Source: Duganella lactea (lineage in GTDB: Bacteria > Pseudomonadota > Gammaproteobacteria > Burkholderiales > Burkholderiaceae_D). Taken from it: a DNA stretch of 64,000 bases. The position numbers and the translations under genes are program-made. Numbering within the stretch: the first letter of the stretch is position 1; each line of letters begins with the position of its first letter. This document shows positions 49,956 to 58,367 of this stretch, one piece after another. The stretch is taken from assembly GCF_009857505.1 (NCBI RefSeq), contig NZ_WWCP01000010.1, positions 62,001 to 126,000 on the forward strand. Direction: 5' to 3'. The notes beneath the pieces are model-generated. The model had not been told where the DNA came from. It worked only from the letters and a program-made list of their open reading frames with translations, and did no database searches.

Positions 49956-49971
49956 CTGTATGCGCATACAG
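49956..49971. promoter_or_regulatory. LexA (SOS) box upstream of polB
   Basis: CTGT-N8-ACAG (49956-49971), reading CTGTATGCGCATACAG, a perfect 16-bp palindrome matching the proteobacterial LexA consensus. The adjacent TATAAT at 49972-49977 is a perfect -10 box, so LexA binding would block RNA polymerase. An ATG at 49960 inside the operator is not the start of polB. Confidence 0.92.
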
Positions 49972-49984
49972 TATAATTCTGGCA
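49972..49984 (+). promoter_or_regulatory. polB promoter (-10) with start codon at the expected transcription start
   Basis: The -10 TATAAT at 49972-49977 predicts transcription starting near 49983-49985. The polB ATG is at 49984, so the message would be leaderless; no Shine-Dalgarno lies between. The -35 region (around 49949-49954) is poor. Confidence 0.6.
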
Positions 49985-52353
49985 TGACGCATACCGCACA
50001 AACCGGCTTCATCCTGACCCGTCACTGGCGCGACACGCCCAGCGGCACGGAGATCGATTTCTGGCTGGCGACCGACGCCGGCCCCAGGAAAGTGCGCCTT
50101 ACCGCGCAGACCTCGGTGGCCTTCGCCGAGGCCGCGTTGCGCGAGGCGATCGCGGCGCAGATCGCGCCCGGCGCCGGCATCGCGCTGCGCGAGCTGCCGC
50201 TGAAAACCTTCCAGCAGCAGCCGGTGGTCGGCGTCTACGCCTCGCGCTACAAATCACTGACCGCGCTGGAGCGCGTCTTGCGCGACCACGGCATCAAGCT
50301 GTACGAGGCCGACATCCGCCCGCCCGAGCGCTATCTGATGGAACGCTTCATCACCGCCAGCGTGCAGACCGAGGGCGGCCACGCCAGCGGCGCCGTCATC
50401 CACAACTGCAAGCTCAAGCCCGCGCCCGACTACCGGCCGACGCTGACGATGGTGTCGCTGGACATTGAAACCAGCGCCTACGAGGACCTGTATTCGATCG
50501 CGCTGGAAGGCTGCGGCCAGCGCCAGGTCTACATGCTGGGGGCGGCGCCGGCCGACGCGCCGGCGGTCGACTTCGCGCTGGAATACCTCGCCACGCCGCG
50601 CCAGCTGATCGAGCGTCTGAACGCCTGGATGGCGCGCCACGATCCGGATGTGATCGTCGGCTGGAACGTGGTGCAGTTCGACCTGCGCGTGCTGCAAAAG
50701 AACGCCGACAAGTACAAGGTGCCGCTGGCGCTGGGCCGCGAGGGCAAGGGCATCGAATGGCGCGAGCATCCGGGCAAGCAGGGCTATCTGTTCGCGCCGC
50801 TGCCGGGCCGCATCATCCTCGACGGCATCGACGCGCTGAAGGCGGCCTCGTGGATGTTCCCGTCCTTCAGCCTGGAAAACGTCGCGCAGGCGATGCTGGG
50901 CGAGGGCAAGGAAATCGGCGACGACTACGACAAGATGGCGGAAATCGAACGCCGCTTCCAGCATGACAAGACGGCGCTGGCGCGCTACAACCTGAAGGAT
51001 TGCGAACTGGTCACGCGCATCTTCGCCAAGGCCAACCTGCTGGCCTTCATGATCGAGCGCGCCACCGTGACCGGGCTGGCGGCCGACCACCTGGGCGGCT
51101 CGATCGCCGCCTTCAACCACCACTACCTGCCGCGCATGCACCGCGAAGGCTATGTGGCGCCGAATGTCGGCGACATCAGCGGCGGCGCCTCGCCGGGCGG
51201 CTTCGTGCTCGACTCCAAGCCGGGGCTGTACGATTCGGTGGTGGTGCTGGACTACAAGAGCCTGTACCCGTCGATCATCCGGACCTTTCTGGTCGACCCG
51301 GTGGGCTTGATCGAGGGCGAAGCCGCCACCGATCCGGCCAAGGTGGTGGAGGGCGTCAACGGCACCGTGTTCTCGCGCGACAAGCACTGCCTGCCGGCCA
51401 TCACCACCGATATCTGGAAACAGCGCGACGCCGCCAAGCGGGCCAAGAACGAGCCGCTGTCGACCGCGCTGAAGCTGCTGATGAATTCCTTCTGCGGCGT
51501 GCTGGGCGCCAGCGAGTGCCGTTTCTTCAACCCGCGTCTGGTGTCGTCGGTGACGCTGCGCGGTCACCAGATGTTGAAGCAGACGCGCGAGCTGGTGGAG
51601 GCCAAAGGCTACGACGTCATCTACGGCGACACCGACTCCATCTTCATCTGGCTGAAAAAGGAATACCCGAACCAGGAGGCGCTGGCCATCGGCCATGCGC
51701 TGGCCGACGACATCAACCAGTGGTGGCGCACCATGCTGAAGGAAAAGCACGGCCTCGACTGCCACCTCGAAATCGAGTTCGACACGCATTACCGGAAGTT
51801 CTTCATGCCCACCATTCGCGGCACCGACCTGGGCAGCAAGAAGCGCTATGCCGGTCTGGCCGTCAACGCCAAGGGCGAAGAGGAAGTCATCTATCGCGGA
51901 CTGGAGGTGGCGCGCAGCGACTGGACGCCGCTGGCGCAGCAATTCCAGCAGGGGCTGTTCACCCGCATCTTCAAGGATGAGCCTTACCAGGATTATGTGC
52001 GCGAGTATGCCGAGAAAACGCTGTCCGGTGACCATGATGACCTGCTGGTCTATCGCAAACGCCTGCGCCAGCCGCTGGACGAATACAAGGTCAACGTGCC
52101 GCCGCAGGTGCGCGCCGCGCGCATCGCCGATGAATACAACCAGTCGCAGCGGCGCCCGTTGCGCTATCAGAACGGCGGCTGGATCAGCTACATCATGACC
52201 ACCGGCGGCCCCGAGCCGCTGGAAGTGGTACGCTCGCACATCGATTACGAGCACTACCTGAGCAAGCAACTGCAGCCGATCGCCGATTCGATCCTGCTGC
52301 CGATGCATGACAGTTTCACCGGCCTGACCACGGCGCAAGCCAGCCTTTTCTAA
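49984..52353 (+). CDS. polB: DNA polymerase II (family B), SOS-inducible
   Basis: A 789-residue family B polymerase with 3'-5' exonuclease. Exo I has VSLDIETSAYE (residues about 160-170), exo II GWNVVQFDLRVL, polymerase motif A DYKSLYPSIIRTF, motif B LKLLMNSFCGVLG and motif C YGDTDSIFIWL with the catalytic Asp pair. Length matches E. coli PolB (783). The LexA box and -10 box immediately upstream place it in the SOS regulon for damage tolerance and replication restart. The following gene starts 10 bases after its stop. Confidence 0.96.
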   Translation: MTHTAQTGFILTRHWRDTPSGTEIDFWLATDAGPRKVRLTAQTSVAFAEAALREAIAAQIAPGAGIALRELPLKTFQQQPVVGVYASRYKSLTALERVLRDHGIKLYEADIRPPERYLMERFITASVQTEGGHASGAVIHNCKLKPAPDYRPTLTMVSLDIETSAYEDLYSIALEGCGQRQVYMLGAAPADAPAVDFALEYLATPRQLIERLNAWMARHDPDVIVGWNVVQFDLRVLQKNADKYKVPLALGREGKGIEWREHPGKQGYLFAPLPGRIILDGIDALKAASWMFPSFSLENVAQAMLGEGKEIGDDYDKMAEIERRFQHDKTALARYNLKDCELVTRIFAKANLLAFMIERATVTGLAADHLGGSIAAFNHHYLPRMHREGYVAPNVGDISGGASPGGFVLDSKPGLYDSVVVLDYKSLYPSIIRTFLVDPVGLIEGEAATDPAKVVEGVNGTVFSRDKHCLPAITTDIWKQRDAAKRAKNEPLSTALKLLMNSFCGVLGASECRFFNPRLVSSVTLRGHQMLKQTRELVEAKGYDVIYGDTDSIFIWLKKEYPNQEALAIGHALADDINQWWRTMLKEKHGLDCHLEIEFDTHYRKFFMPTIRGTDLGSKKRYAGLAVNAKGEEEVIYRGLEVARSDWTPLAQQFQQGLFTRIFKDEPYQDYVREYAEKTLSGDHDDLLVYRKRLRQPLDEYKVNVPPQVRAARIADEYNQSQRRPLRYQNGGWISYIMTTGGPEPLEVVRSHIDYEHYLSKQLQPIADSILLPMHDSFTGLTTAQASLF

Positions 52354-52363
52354 CGGAGATGAC

Positions 52364-53146
52364 ATGAGCGATTTCAAGAAGCTGCACGACGGCAGCCAAC
52401 TGCTGCACCTGCCAAACGCCTGGGATGCCGGCAGCGCCCGCCTGTTTGAGCGTCTGGGCGCGGCGGCCATCGCCACCACCAGCGCTGGCGTGGCTTGGGC
52501 GCAGGGCTATGCCGACAACGATCACTTGCCGGTCGACAGCGCCATCGCGGTGGCGGCCAACATCGCGCGTGTGATCAAGGTGCCGTTGTCGGTGGACTTC
52601 GAGAACGGTTATTCGGCCGATCCGCAGCAGGTGGCGCGCAACGTGCTGCGTCTGATCGAGGTCGGCGTGGCCGGCATCAACCTGGAAGACGGCAACGACG
52701 CGCCGGCGCTGGTGGCCGACAAGATCCACGCTATCAAGCGGCTGGACCGCGAGATCTTCGTCAATCTGCGCACGGATGTTTATCTAAAGGGGCTGGCGCC
52801 GGAAGGCGAGCGCGTGGCCGAGGTGTTGAAGCGCGCCAGGTTGTACAAGGAGGCCGGCATTGACGGCCTGTTCGTGCCGGGCATCTGCCTGGTGGAGGAA
52901 ATCAAGCAGGTGGTGGCGGGCGCCGGTTTGCCGGTCAACGTGATGGACTGGCCGGGGCTGCCGTCGGCGGAAGCGTTGCACCAGTTGGGTGTGGCGCGTC
53001 TCAGTGCGGGCAGCGGCATTCCGCAAGCGTTGTGGTCGGTCGCGGCCGACATGGCCAAGGGCTTCCTCGCCACCGGCAACGCTGGCCCGCTGATCGCCAA
53101 GGCGATGCCTTATGGTGATCTGCAGGGGCTGTTCCTAAAGCCTTGA
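52364..53146 (+). CDS. Isocitrate lyase/PEP mutase family protein
   Basis: A 260-residue alpha/beta-barrel enzyme of the PEP mutase-like branch: LHLPNAWDAGSARLFERLGA, SVDFENGYSADP, GVAGINLEDGND and FVNLRTDVYLKG mark the metal and substrate loops. Members make or break C-C or C-P bonds of small oxo-acids (methylisocitrate, oxaloacetate, phosphonopyruvate); the exact reaction cannot be read off. GGAG five bases before the ATG and the 10-base gap to polB mean it is co-transcribed with an SOS-regulated gene. Confidence 0.88.
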   Translation: MSDFKKLHDGSQLLHLPNAWDAGSARLFERLGAAAIATTSAGVAWAQGYADNDHLPVDSAIAVAANIARVIKVPLSVDFENGYSADPQQVARNVLRLIEVGVAGINLEDGNDAPALVADKIHAIKRLDREIFVNLRTDVYLKGLAPEGERVAEVLKRARLYKEAGIDGLFVPGICLVEEIKQVVAGAGLPVNVMDWPGLPSAEALHQLGVARLSAGSGIPQALWSVAADMAKGFLATGNAGPLIAKAMPYGDLQGLFLKP

Positions 53147-53301
53147 GCTTGCTTGACAGCACAAGCGGTCGGCGTGAGGACAACGCTGTCTATCAGTTCA
53201 CCTCGCGCATGGCGGCATTCGGCACTGCTTCTGAGCGCCAGCTTCGCTTTCGCACGCTACGTTTGAGGTTGCTCTTCCATCCGAAATACGCGATCATGTC
53301 A

Positions 53302-53315
53302 TGAAAACGTTTTCA
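53302..53315. promoter_or_regulatory. LacI/GalR-type operator before the GH9 gene
   Basis: TGAAAACGTTTTCA is a perfect 14-bp palindrome with central CG, the typical form of LacI-family operators. It lies 18 bases upstream of the GH9 start, so binding would repress. No LacI-family gene is in the window, so the regulator is encoded elsewhere. Confidence 0.7.
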
Positions 53316-53332
53316 AGATAAGAGGACTAGAC

Positions 53333-55033
53333 GTGAGACAAACCCTTCTGATGCTGACGCTGGCCGGCCTCGGCGCGCACGGCGCGGCCAGCGCGGATGA
53401 CATCAAACTCAATCAGCTCGGTTTTTTACCCGGCGCAGCGAAAGTGGCGGTGGTGCCGGACGGCGTCGCGCGCGACTTCGCGGTGGTGGACGCCGACAGC
53501 GGCAAGGTGGTGTTCCATGGCGCGCTGGGCCCTGCAACAAGCTCGCCGGACTCGGGCGACACCGTTCGCCTGGCCAGCTTCGCCCCGCTGAACACTCCCG
53601 GCAAGTACCTGCTGCGCGTGACCGGCCTGCCGGATTCGTCGCCGTTCGAAATCAGCCCCTCGGCTTATCAGGCGGTCAGCGCCGCCGCGCTCAAGGCGTT
53701 TTACTTCAACCGCGCCAGCACCGCGCTGGACGCCCGATACGCCGGCATCTACGCGCGCGCCGCCGGCCATCCGGACACGCAGGTGCTGATCCATGCCTCG
53801 GCCGCCTCGGCCACGCGCCCGGCCGGCACCGTCATCGCCAGCCCCAAAGGCTGGTACGACGCCGGCGACTACAACAAATACATCGTCAATTCCGGCATCG
53901 CCACCTACACCTTGCTGGCCGCCTACGAAGACTTCCCGGCATTCTTCCAGCGGCAAGACCTCAACATCCCCGAAAGCGGCAACGGCCGGCCCGACATTCT
54001 CAACGAAGTCTGGTGGAATCTGGAATGGATGCTGACGATGCAGGACCCGGCCGATGGCGGCGTCTATCACAAGCTGACCAATCTGCACTTCGACGGTATC
54101 GTGATGCCGAACCAGGCCACGCAGCCGCGCTACGTGGTGCAAAAGACCACCGCCGCCGCGCTCGACTTCAGCGCCGTCATGGCCACCGCCAGCCGCGTCT
54201 ACGCGCCGTTTGACAAGGCGCTGTCGGCGCGGATGCTGACGGCCGCGCAATCGGCATGGCGCTGGGCCCAGGCCCATCCGCGCGAGTATTATCAGCAGCC
54301 CAAGGACGTCAGCACCGGGGAATATGGCGACAAGGATGTCAGCGATGAATTCGCCTGGGCCGCCGCCGAGCTCTATATCACGACCGGCGACGATGCTTAC
54401 TACCAGGCCATGCGCGCGCCGGAACAGGCCACCAGCGTGCCGTCATGGGGCGAGGTGCGCGGTCTGGCCTGGATGTCGCTGGCGCGCCACCGCAAGCAGT
54501 TGAGCGCCGCCGCCGACCAGCGCTTGATCACGAACCGTGTGGAGGTGCTGGCGCAACAACTGGCGGACGGCTGGAAAAAATCGCCCTACGGCATCCCCAT
54601 GCAGACCCACGATTTCGACTGGGGCAGCAGTGGCTTGGCGCTGAATCAGGCCATGGTGCTGCTGCATGGCTACCGCCTGACCGGCAAGCGTGACTATCTG
54701 GACGCGGCGCAAGCTGGCCTGGATTATGTGCTGGGCCGCAACGCGGTCGAGACGTCTTTCGTCACCGGCTACGGCGCCAGATCGACGCAGCATCCGCATC
54801 ACCGGCCGTCGCAAGCCGATGGCATCGCCGCGCCGGTGCCGGGCTTTTTGGCTGGCGGTCCGCAGCCCGGTCAGCAGGATGCGCAGCACTGCCCGAAGCC
54901 GTATCCATCCAGGCTGCCGGCTAAATCCTATCTCGACCATGAGTGCTCTTACGCCAGCAACGAGGTCGCCATTAACTGGAATGCGCCGCTGGTCTATGTC
55001 GCGGCCGGCCTGCAGGTCTTGACGCCGCGCTGA
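53333..55033 (+). CDS. Secreted glycoside hydrolase family 9 enzyme
   Basis: A 566-residue GH9 protein. Residues 1-21 form a signal peptide (ASA-D). An Ig-like N-terminal domain (CelD_N type, IKLNQLGFLPGAAKVAVV) spans about 22-105 and the (alpha/alpha)6 catalytic domain follows, with the nucleophilic-water Asp pair in WYDAGDYNKYIVNSG, the conserved His-Arg loop HPHHRPS, and the acid Glu in SYASNEVAINWNAPL. GH9 enzymes cut beta-1,4-glucans (cellulose, or other beta-glucan or glucosamine chains). The start is a GTG at 53333 with GAGGA upstream. Next to nothing related, so it is probably a single-gene unit under the LacI-type operator. Confidence 0.92.
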   Translation: MRQTLLMLTLAGLGAHGAASADDIKLNQLGFLPGAAKVAVVPDGVARDFAVVDADSGKVVFHGALGPATSSPDSGDTVRLASFAPLNTPGKYLLRVTGLPDSSPFEISPSAYQAVSAAALKAFYFNRASTALDARYAGIYARAAGHPDTQVLIHASAASATRPAGTVIASPKGWYDAGDYNKYIVNSGIATYTLLAAYEDFPAFFQRQDLNIPESGNGRPDILNEVWWNLEWMLTMQDPADGGVYHKLTNLHFDGIVMPNQATQPRYVVQKTTAAALDFSAVMATASRVYAPFDKALSARMLTAAQSAWRWAQAHPREYYQQPKDVSTGEYGDKDVSDEFAWAAAELYITTGDDAYYQAMRAPEQATSVPSWGEVRGLAWMSLARHRKQLSAAADQRLITNRVEVLAQQLADGWKKSPYGIPMQTHDFDWGSSGLALNQAMVLLHGYRLTGKRDYLDAAQAGLDYVLGRNAVETSFVTGYGARSTQHPHHRPSQADGIAAPVPGFLAGGPQPGQQDAQHCPKPYPSRLPAKSYLDHECSYASNEVAINWNAPLVYVAAGLQVLTPR

Positions 55034-55053
55034 CCAGGCGTGGCATGGTGTAG

Positions 55054-55854
55054 TCAACCAGAAGCCGGGGGGGCGGCGCGCGGCTGCCGCCACCACGTCC
55101 ACGCATACAAGGCCAGCGTGGCCGCCACCATCGCCATGCCCAGTAGTTGCAGGCCGTCATCGGCCCGCGTGCAGCTGGCGCAGATCTTGGACAGCAGCAG
55201 TTGCACGCCGCTGACTGTGCACAGCGCCACGATCGGCCAGCCGAGGCGGCGGCGGAAGCGCTGCATTGCCTGCTGGCCGGCGCCAGCCGCGATGCGCGCG
55301 GTGGCGTAACCGTCCAGCGCATCGGTCACGGCCATGCCCAGCACGAATGTGCCGGCGACTTGCAGCGCACTCCAGTTGCCGCCGCCCAACTGCGCCGCCG
55401 CGTAACCCCAGGCCAGTGCCTGCAACAGGCTTTCCACACCCAGCGCGAACAGCATGCCGATGCCCAGCGCGGTCAGCGGCCGCACCCGTGTCAGCGGCGC
55501 CAGCAGGCGCGCGCCGACGCCGCCGCGCGGACTGGCTTGCTGCGGCCGGCACAGGCTGCGCGCGTTCAGCGCGGCCAGCGACAGCAGCAGAATGCCGGGC
55601 AGCCATTCCAGCGTCGCCATCGTGTCGAGCAAGGCGGAGTCCAGTTGCAGCCAGTCGGCGGCCAAGTCGGCCAGCGCCACCATCAGCAGCACAACCGCGC
55701 CATGGCCCAGCGCGAACAGCGCGCCCATCCATGGCGCGCTGGCCAGCCGCGCGCGCATCGTCAGGCCGTCGATGGCGGCCAGGTGATCGGGCGCCAGGCC
55801 GTGGCGTAAACCCAGCAGCAACGCTAATTCGATTGTCGGGAGAGATTCGGTCAT
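55054..55854 (-). CDS. NiCoT-like nickel/cobalt transporter (HX4DH motif)
   Basis: A 266-residue membrane protein with seven to eight hydrophobic spans. Near the N-terminus LRHGLAPDHLAAIDG provides the H-x4-D-H metal-recognition motif of nickel/cobalt permeases (NiCoT/HupE-UreH relatives), and a second motif LGMAVTDALDGYATARI resembles their LGxxTxE-like segment. ATG at 55854 was chosen; a TTG lies two codons earlier. It is divergent from the cobalamin-riboswitch region, which fits supply of cobalt for B12. Metal specificity is inferred. Confidence 0.8.
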   Translation of the reverse strand: MTESLPTIELALLLGLRHGLAPDHLAAIDGLTMRARLASAPWMGALFALGHGAVVLLMVALADLAADWLQLDSALLDTMATLEWLPGILLLSLAALNARSLCRPQQASPRGGVGARLLAPLTRVRPLTALGIGMLFALGVESLLQALAWGYAAAQLGGGNWSALQVAGTFVLGMAVTDALDGYATARIAAGAGQQAMQRFRRRLGWPIVALCTVSGVQLLLSKICASCTRADDGLQLLGMAMVAATLALYAWTWWRQPRAAPPASG

Positions 55855-55912
55855 ATACAATATTAATGCAAGTAAGTTGCGTTAATTATAGACCTTAACT
55901 GTCCAGTCCGTG

Positions 55913-55921
55913 TGATAGAAT
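55913..55921 (+). promoter_or_regulatory. Extended -10 promoter for the riboswitch transcript
   Basis: TG-A-TAGAAT (55913-55921) is an extended -10 element placing the start near 55928, just before the riboswitch. The -35 region (around 55893-55900, CCTTAACT) is weak, as is usual with extended -10 promoters. Confidence 0.4.
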
Positions 55922-55936
55922 CCGCGCTCAAACGTG

Positions 55937-56124
55937 AATGGTGCCCCGCGTCTTTTCAGCCGCGGGGTGAAACGGGAAGCCGGTGACGCGCGCGATTTTC
56001 ATTGCGCGCCAGTCCGGCGCAGCCCCCGCTGCTGTGAGCCTGACGACGCTGTCCAACCGCCACTGTGCATCCGCACGGGAAGGCAAGGGCAGGGAAGGAT
56101 GAGGGCGAGCCAGAAGACCGGCCA
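55937..56124 (+). ncRNA. Cobalamin (AdoCbl) riboswitch
   Basis: The conserved cobalamin-riboswitch elements occur in order: GGTGC with the GCGGGG-closed stem and AAACGGGAAGCCGGTG (55940-55985), the B12 box GCAGCCCCCGCTGCTGTGA (56019-56037), CCACTG (56060-56065), GGGAAGGCAAGGG (56078-56089) and the closing GATGAGGGCGAGCCAGAAGACCGGCC segment (56098-56123). About 160 bases separate it from the TonB receptor gene, leaving room for an expression platform. It should switch the receptor operon off when cobalamin is plentiful. Confidence 0.95.
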
Positions 56125-56283
56125 GTCACGATGATTGCGCAACGCACGGGGTGTGGCTGTTGCCTGTTATTGGTTCGCTGTTTTCCTTGACTGCTATCGC
56201 TTCCGCAGGCTGCCGGCCGGCGCGCGCGCGTTCGCTTGTCATGGCGCGGCGGATTATTCCAACCTTTCAGTCAGAGAAAACTC

Positions 56284-58365
56284 ATGATCCGTTCTCCTTC
56301 CTTGCGTCCACTCGTCACTCTCATCGGCTTGCTGTGCAGTGGCGGCGCCTTTGCCGACGACGCTTTACCCAGCGTCACCGTGCAGGGGGCATCCACCAAC
56401 GATGGCCTGGGACTGACGCGCCAGAACGCCACCGCCAGCCGCCTGAACCTGACCGCGCAGGAACTGCCGGCCAGCGTCGAGGCGCTCAGTGCCGACACCA
56501 TGCAGGCGCGCGGCGACTTGCTGGTCAAGGAAGCGGTCACTCGCACCACCGGCCTGACCGACATCAGCTCGCCCGGCAACGGCGTGGCTTATTCGGCGCG
56601 CGGATTCACCGGCAACGGCGCGATCGCGCTGCTGGAGAACGGCCAGCGTCCGCAGGTGGGATCGGGCACGGCCACTTACCCGGCCGATCCGTGGGGCTAC
56701 GAATACATTGAGGTGCTGCGCGGTCCGGGTTCGATCGTGTAGGGCAGCGGCACCACCGGCGCCACCATTAACGCGGTGCGCAAGGCGCCGTCGCGCGCCA
56801 GTTCCTTCGAGGCGATGGCCGGTGTGGGCGGCGGCCAGGCGCTGCGCGCGGGCGTCGGCGGCACTGGCGCGCTGGGCGAGAAGGGCGCGTTCCGCATCGA
56901 TGCCTATGCTGATCACAGCGACGGCTTCATCGATCGCGGCGACGCGCGTCACGGCAAGGTGCTGACCAGCGTGAACTATGCGCTGTCGCCGGACCTCGAT
57001 CTGGACCTGTCGCTGGATCACCTGGAGCAAAAGCCGCAGCGCTATTTCGGCACGCCGCTGGTCAACGGTGGCCTGTCGCGCGCGCTGCGCGATCAGAACT
57101 ACAACGTCAGCGACGCCGATATTCATTTCGTCGATGATAAGGCGGTGGCGCGCCTGACGTGGCGCTATTCGCCGGCGCTGACCGTCAGCAACGAGCTGGC
57201 CTACATGAAGGCGCGCCGCAACTGGCGCAACGTCGAGTCCTACAGCTACAACGCCGCCGCCAGCGTGGTGGAGCGCAGCGATTACATCGGCATTCACCAT
57301 GATCAGGAGCAGACCGGCAACCGCCTGGAAGCGCGCTGGGTGGACGGCGCGCACCGCGTGGCGGCGGGTTGGGAAGCGTCGATCATCCACTTCAAGCACA
57401 CCAATAACTCGCCCTACGGCGGCGCCTCGACGGTGACGCCGTTCGGCTTCAATCCCGGTGTGTTCGACAGTCCAGACCCGATTCAGCCGAACTTCGCCAC
57501 CGACACCACGAGCTATGCCTTCTACCTCGAAGACGCCTACCGCATCACGCCGGAGCTGCTGTTGCTGGGCGGCCTGCGTCACGACCGCTACAAGGTGGAA
57601 CGTGTCAGCCTGCTGGGCGCCGCCGGCTTCACTTCGACCTTGCAATCGAACGCCGCGCGCCTGGGTCTGACGTGGAAGCTGGATCAGGCCACCGCGCTAT
57701 ACGCACAGGTCAGCAGCGGTAGCGATCCGGTCGCCAGCCTGCTGTCGCTGAACCTGGCCAACAGCCGGTACAAGCTGACCTCGTCGCGCCAGGTGGAAGC
57801 CGGCGTCAAGCAATCGCTGGCCGGTGGCAAGGCCGAGTGGACGGCGGCGCTGTACCGCATCACCAAGGACGACATCATCACGCGCGATCCAGCCAATGCG
57901 GCGCTGTCGATACAGGGCGGCGCACAATCGTCGCGCGGCGCCGAAGTGACGGCCAGCGTGGCGCTGAACGCGGCATGGCGGGTCGACGCCAACGCCGCCT
58001 ACACCGACGCCCAATTTGATCGGTTGATCGAGGGCGGCAACCTCTCGCGCGCCGGCAACCGTCCGGCGGACGTGCCCAAGATCTCGTCCAACCTGTGGTT
58101 CAACTACAAAGCCGATGGCTGGCGCGGCGCGCTGGGTGCGCGCTATGTGGGCGAGCGCTACATCGACAACGCCAACAGCCAGGCGCTGCCGGCCTACACC
58201 ACCTTCGACGCCTCGCTGGGCTGGCAATACAGCCGCAACGTGCTGGTGCAGTTGAACCTGCGCAACCTGGCCAACAAGCTGTACGCCGTCACCTCGTACA
58301 CCAGCAGCCAGTACCTGCTGGGCGACCGCCGTCACGCCGAGCTGACCGTGCAGTGGCGCTACTGA
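56284..58365 (+). pseudogene. TonB-dependent receptor (cobalamin-riboswitch controlled) with an in-frame amber codon
   Basis: The reading frame from ATG 56284 gives a 23-residue signal peptide and a plug domain ending EVLRGPGSIV, stops at TAG 56740-56742 (codon 153), and continues unbroken in the same frame with GSGTTGATINAVRKAP through the beta-barrel to 58365, ending WRY as barrels do. Full length would be 693 residues. In homologous plugs the position reads (L/I)xYGSG, so the TAG most likely replaces a conserved Tyr codon by one base change. It imports cobalamin or another corrinoid or a metal complex. It is a nonsense mutant, a suppressed gene or a sequencing error. Confidence 0.88.
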
Positions 58366-58367
58366 GC

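Noticed and set aside
49960..49984. ATG at 49960 as the polB start
   Set aside because: It lies inside the LexA operator and upstream of the predicted transcription start; the ATG at 49984 starts the conserved protein.
50254..52479. 741-codon reverse-strand frame over polB
   Set aside because: Antisense shadow of the well-supported polymerase gene with typical His/Gln/Arg bias.
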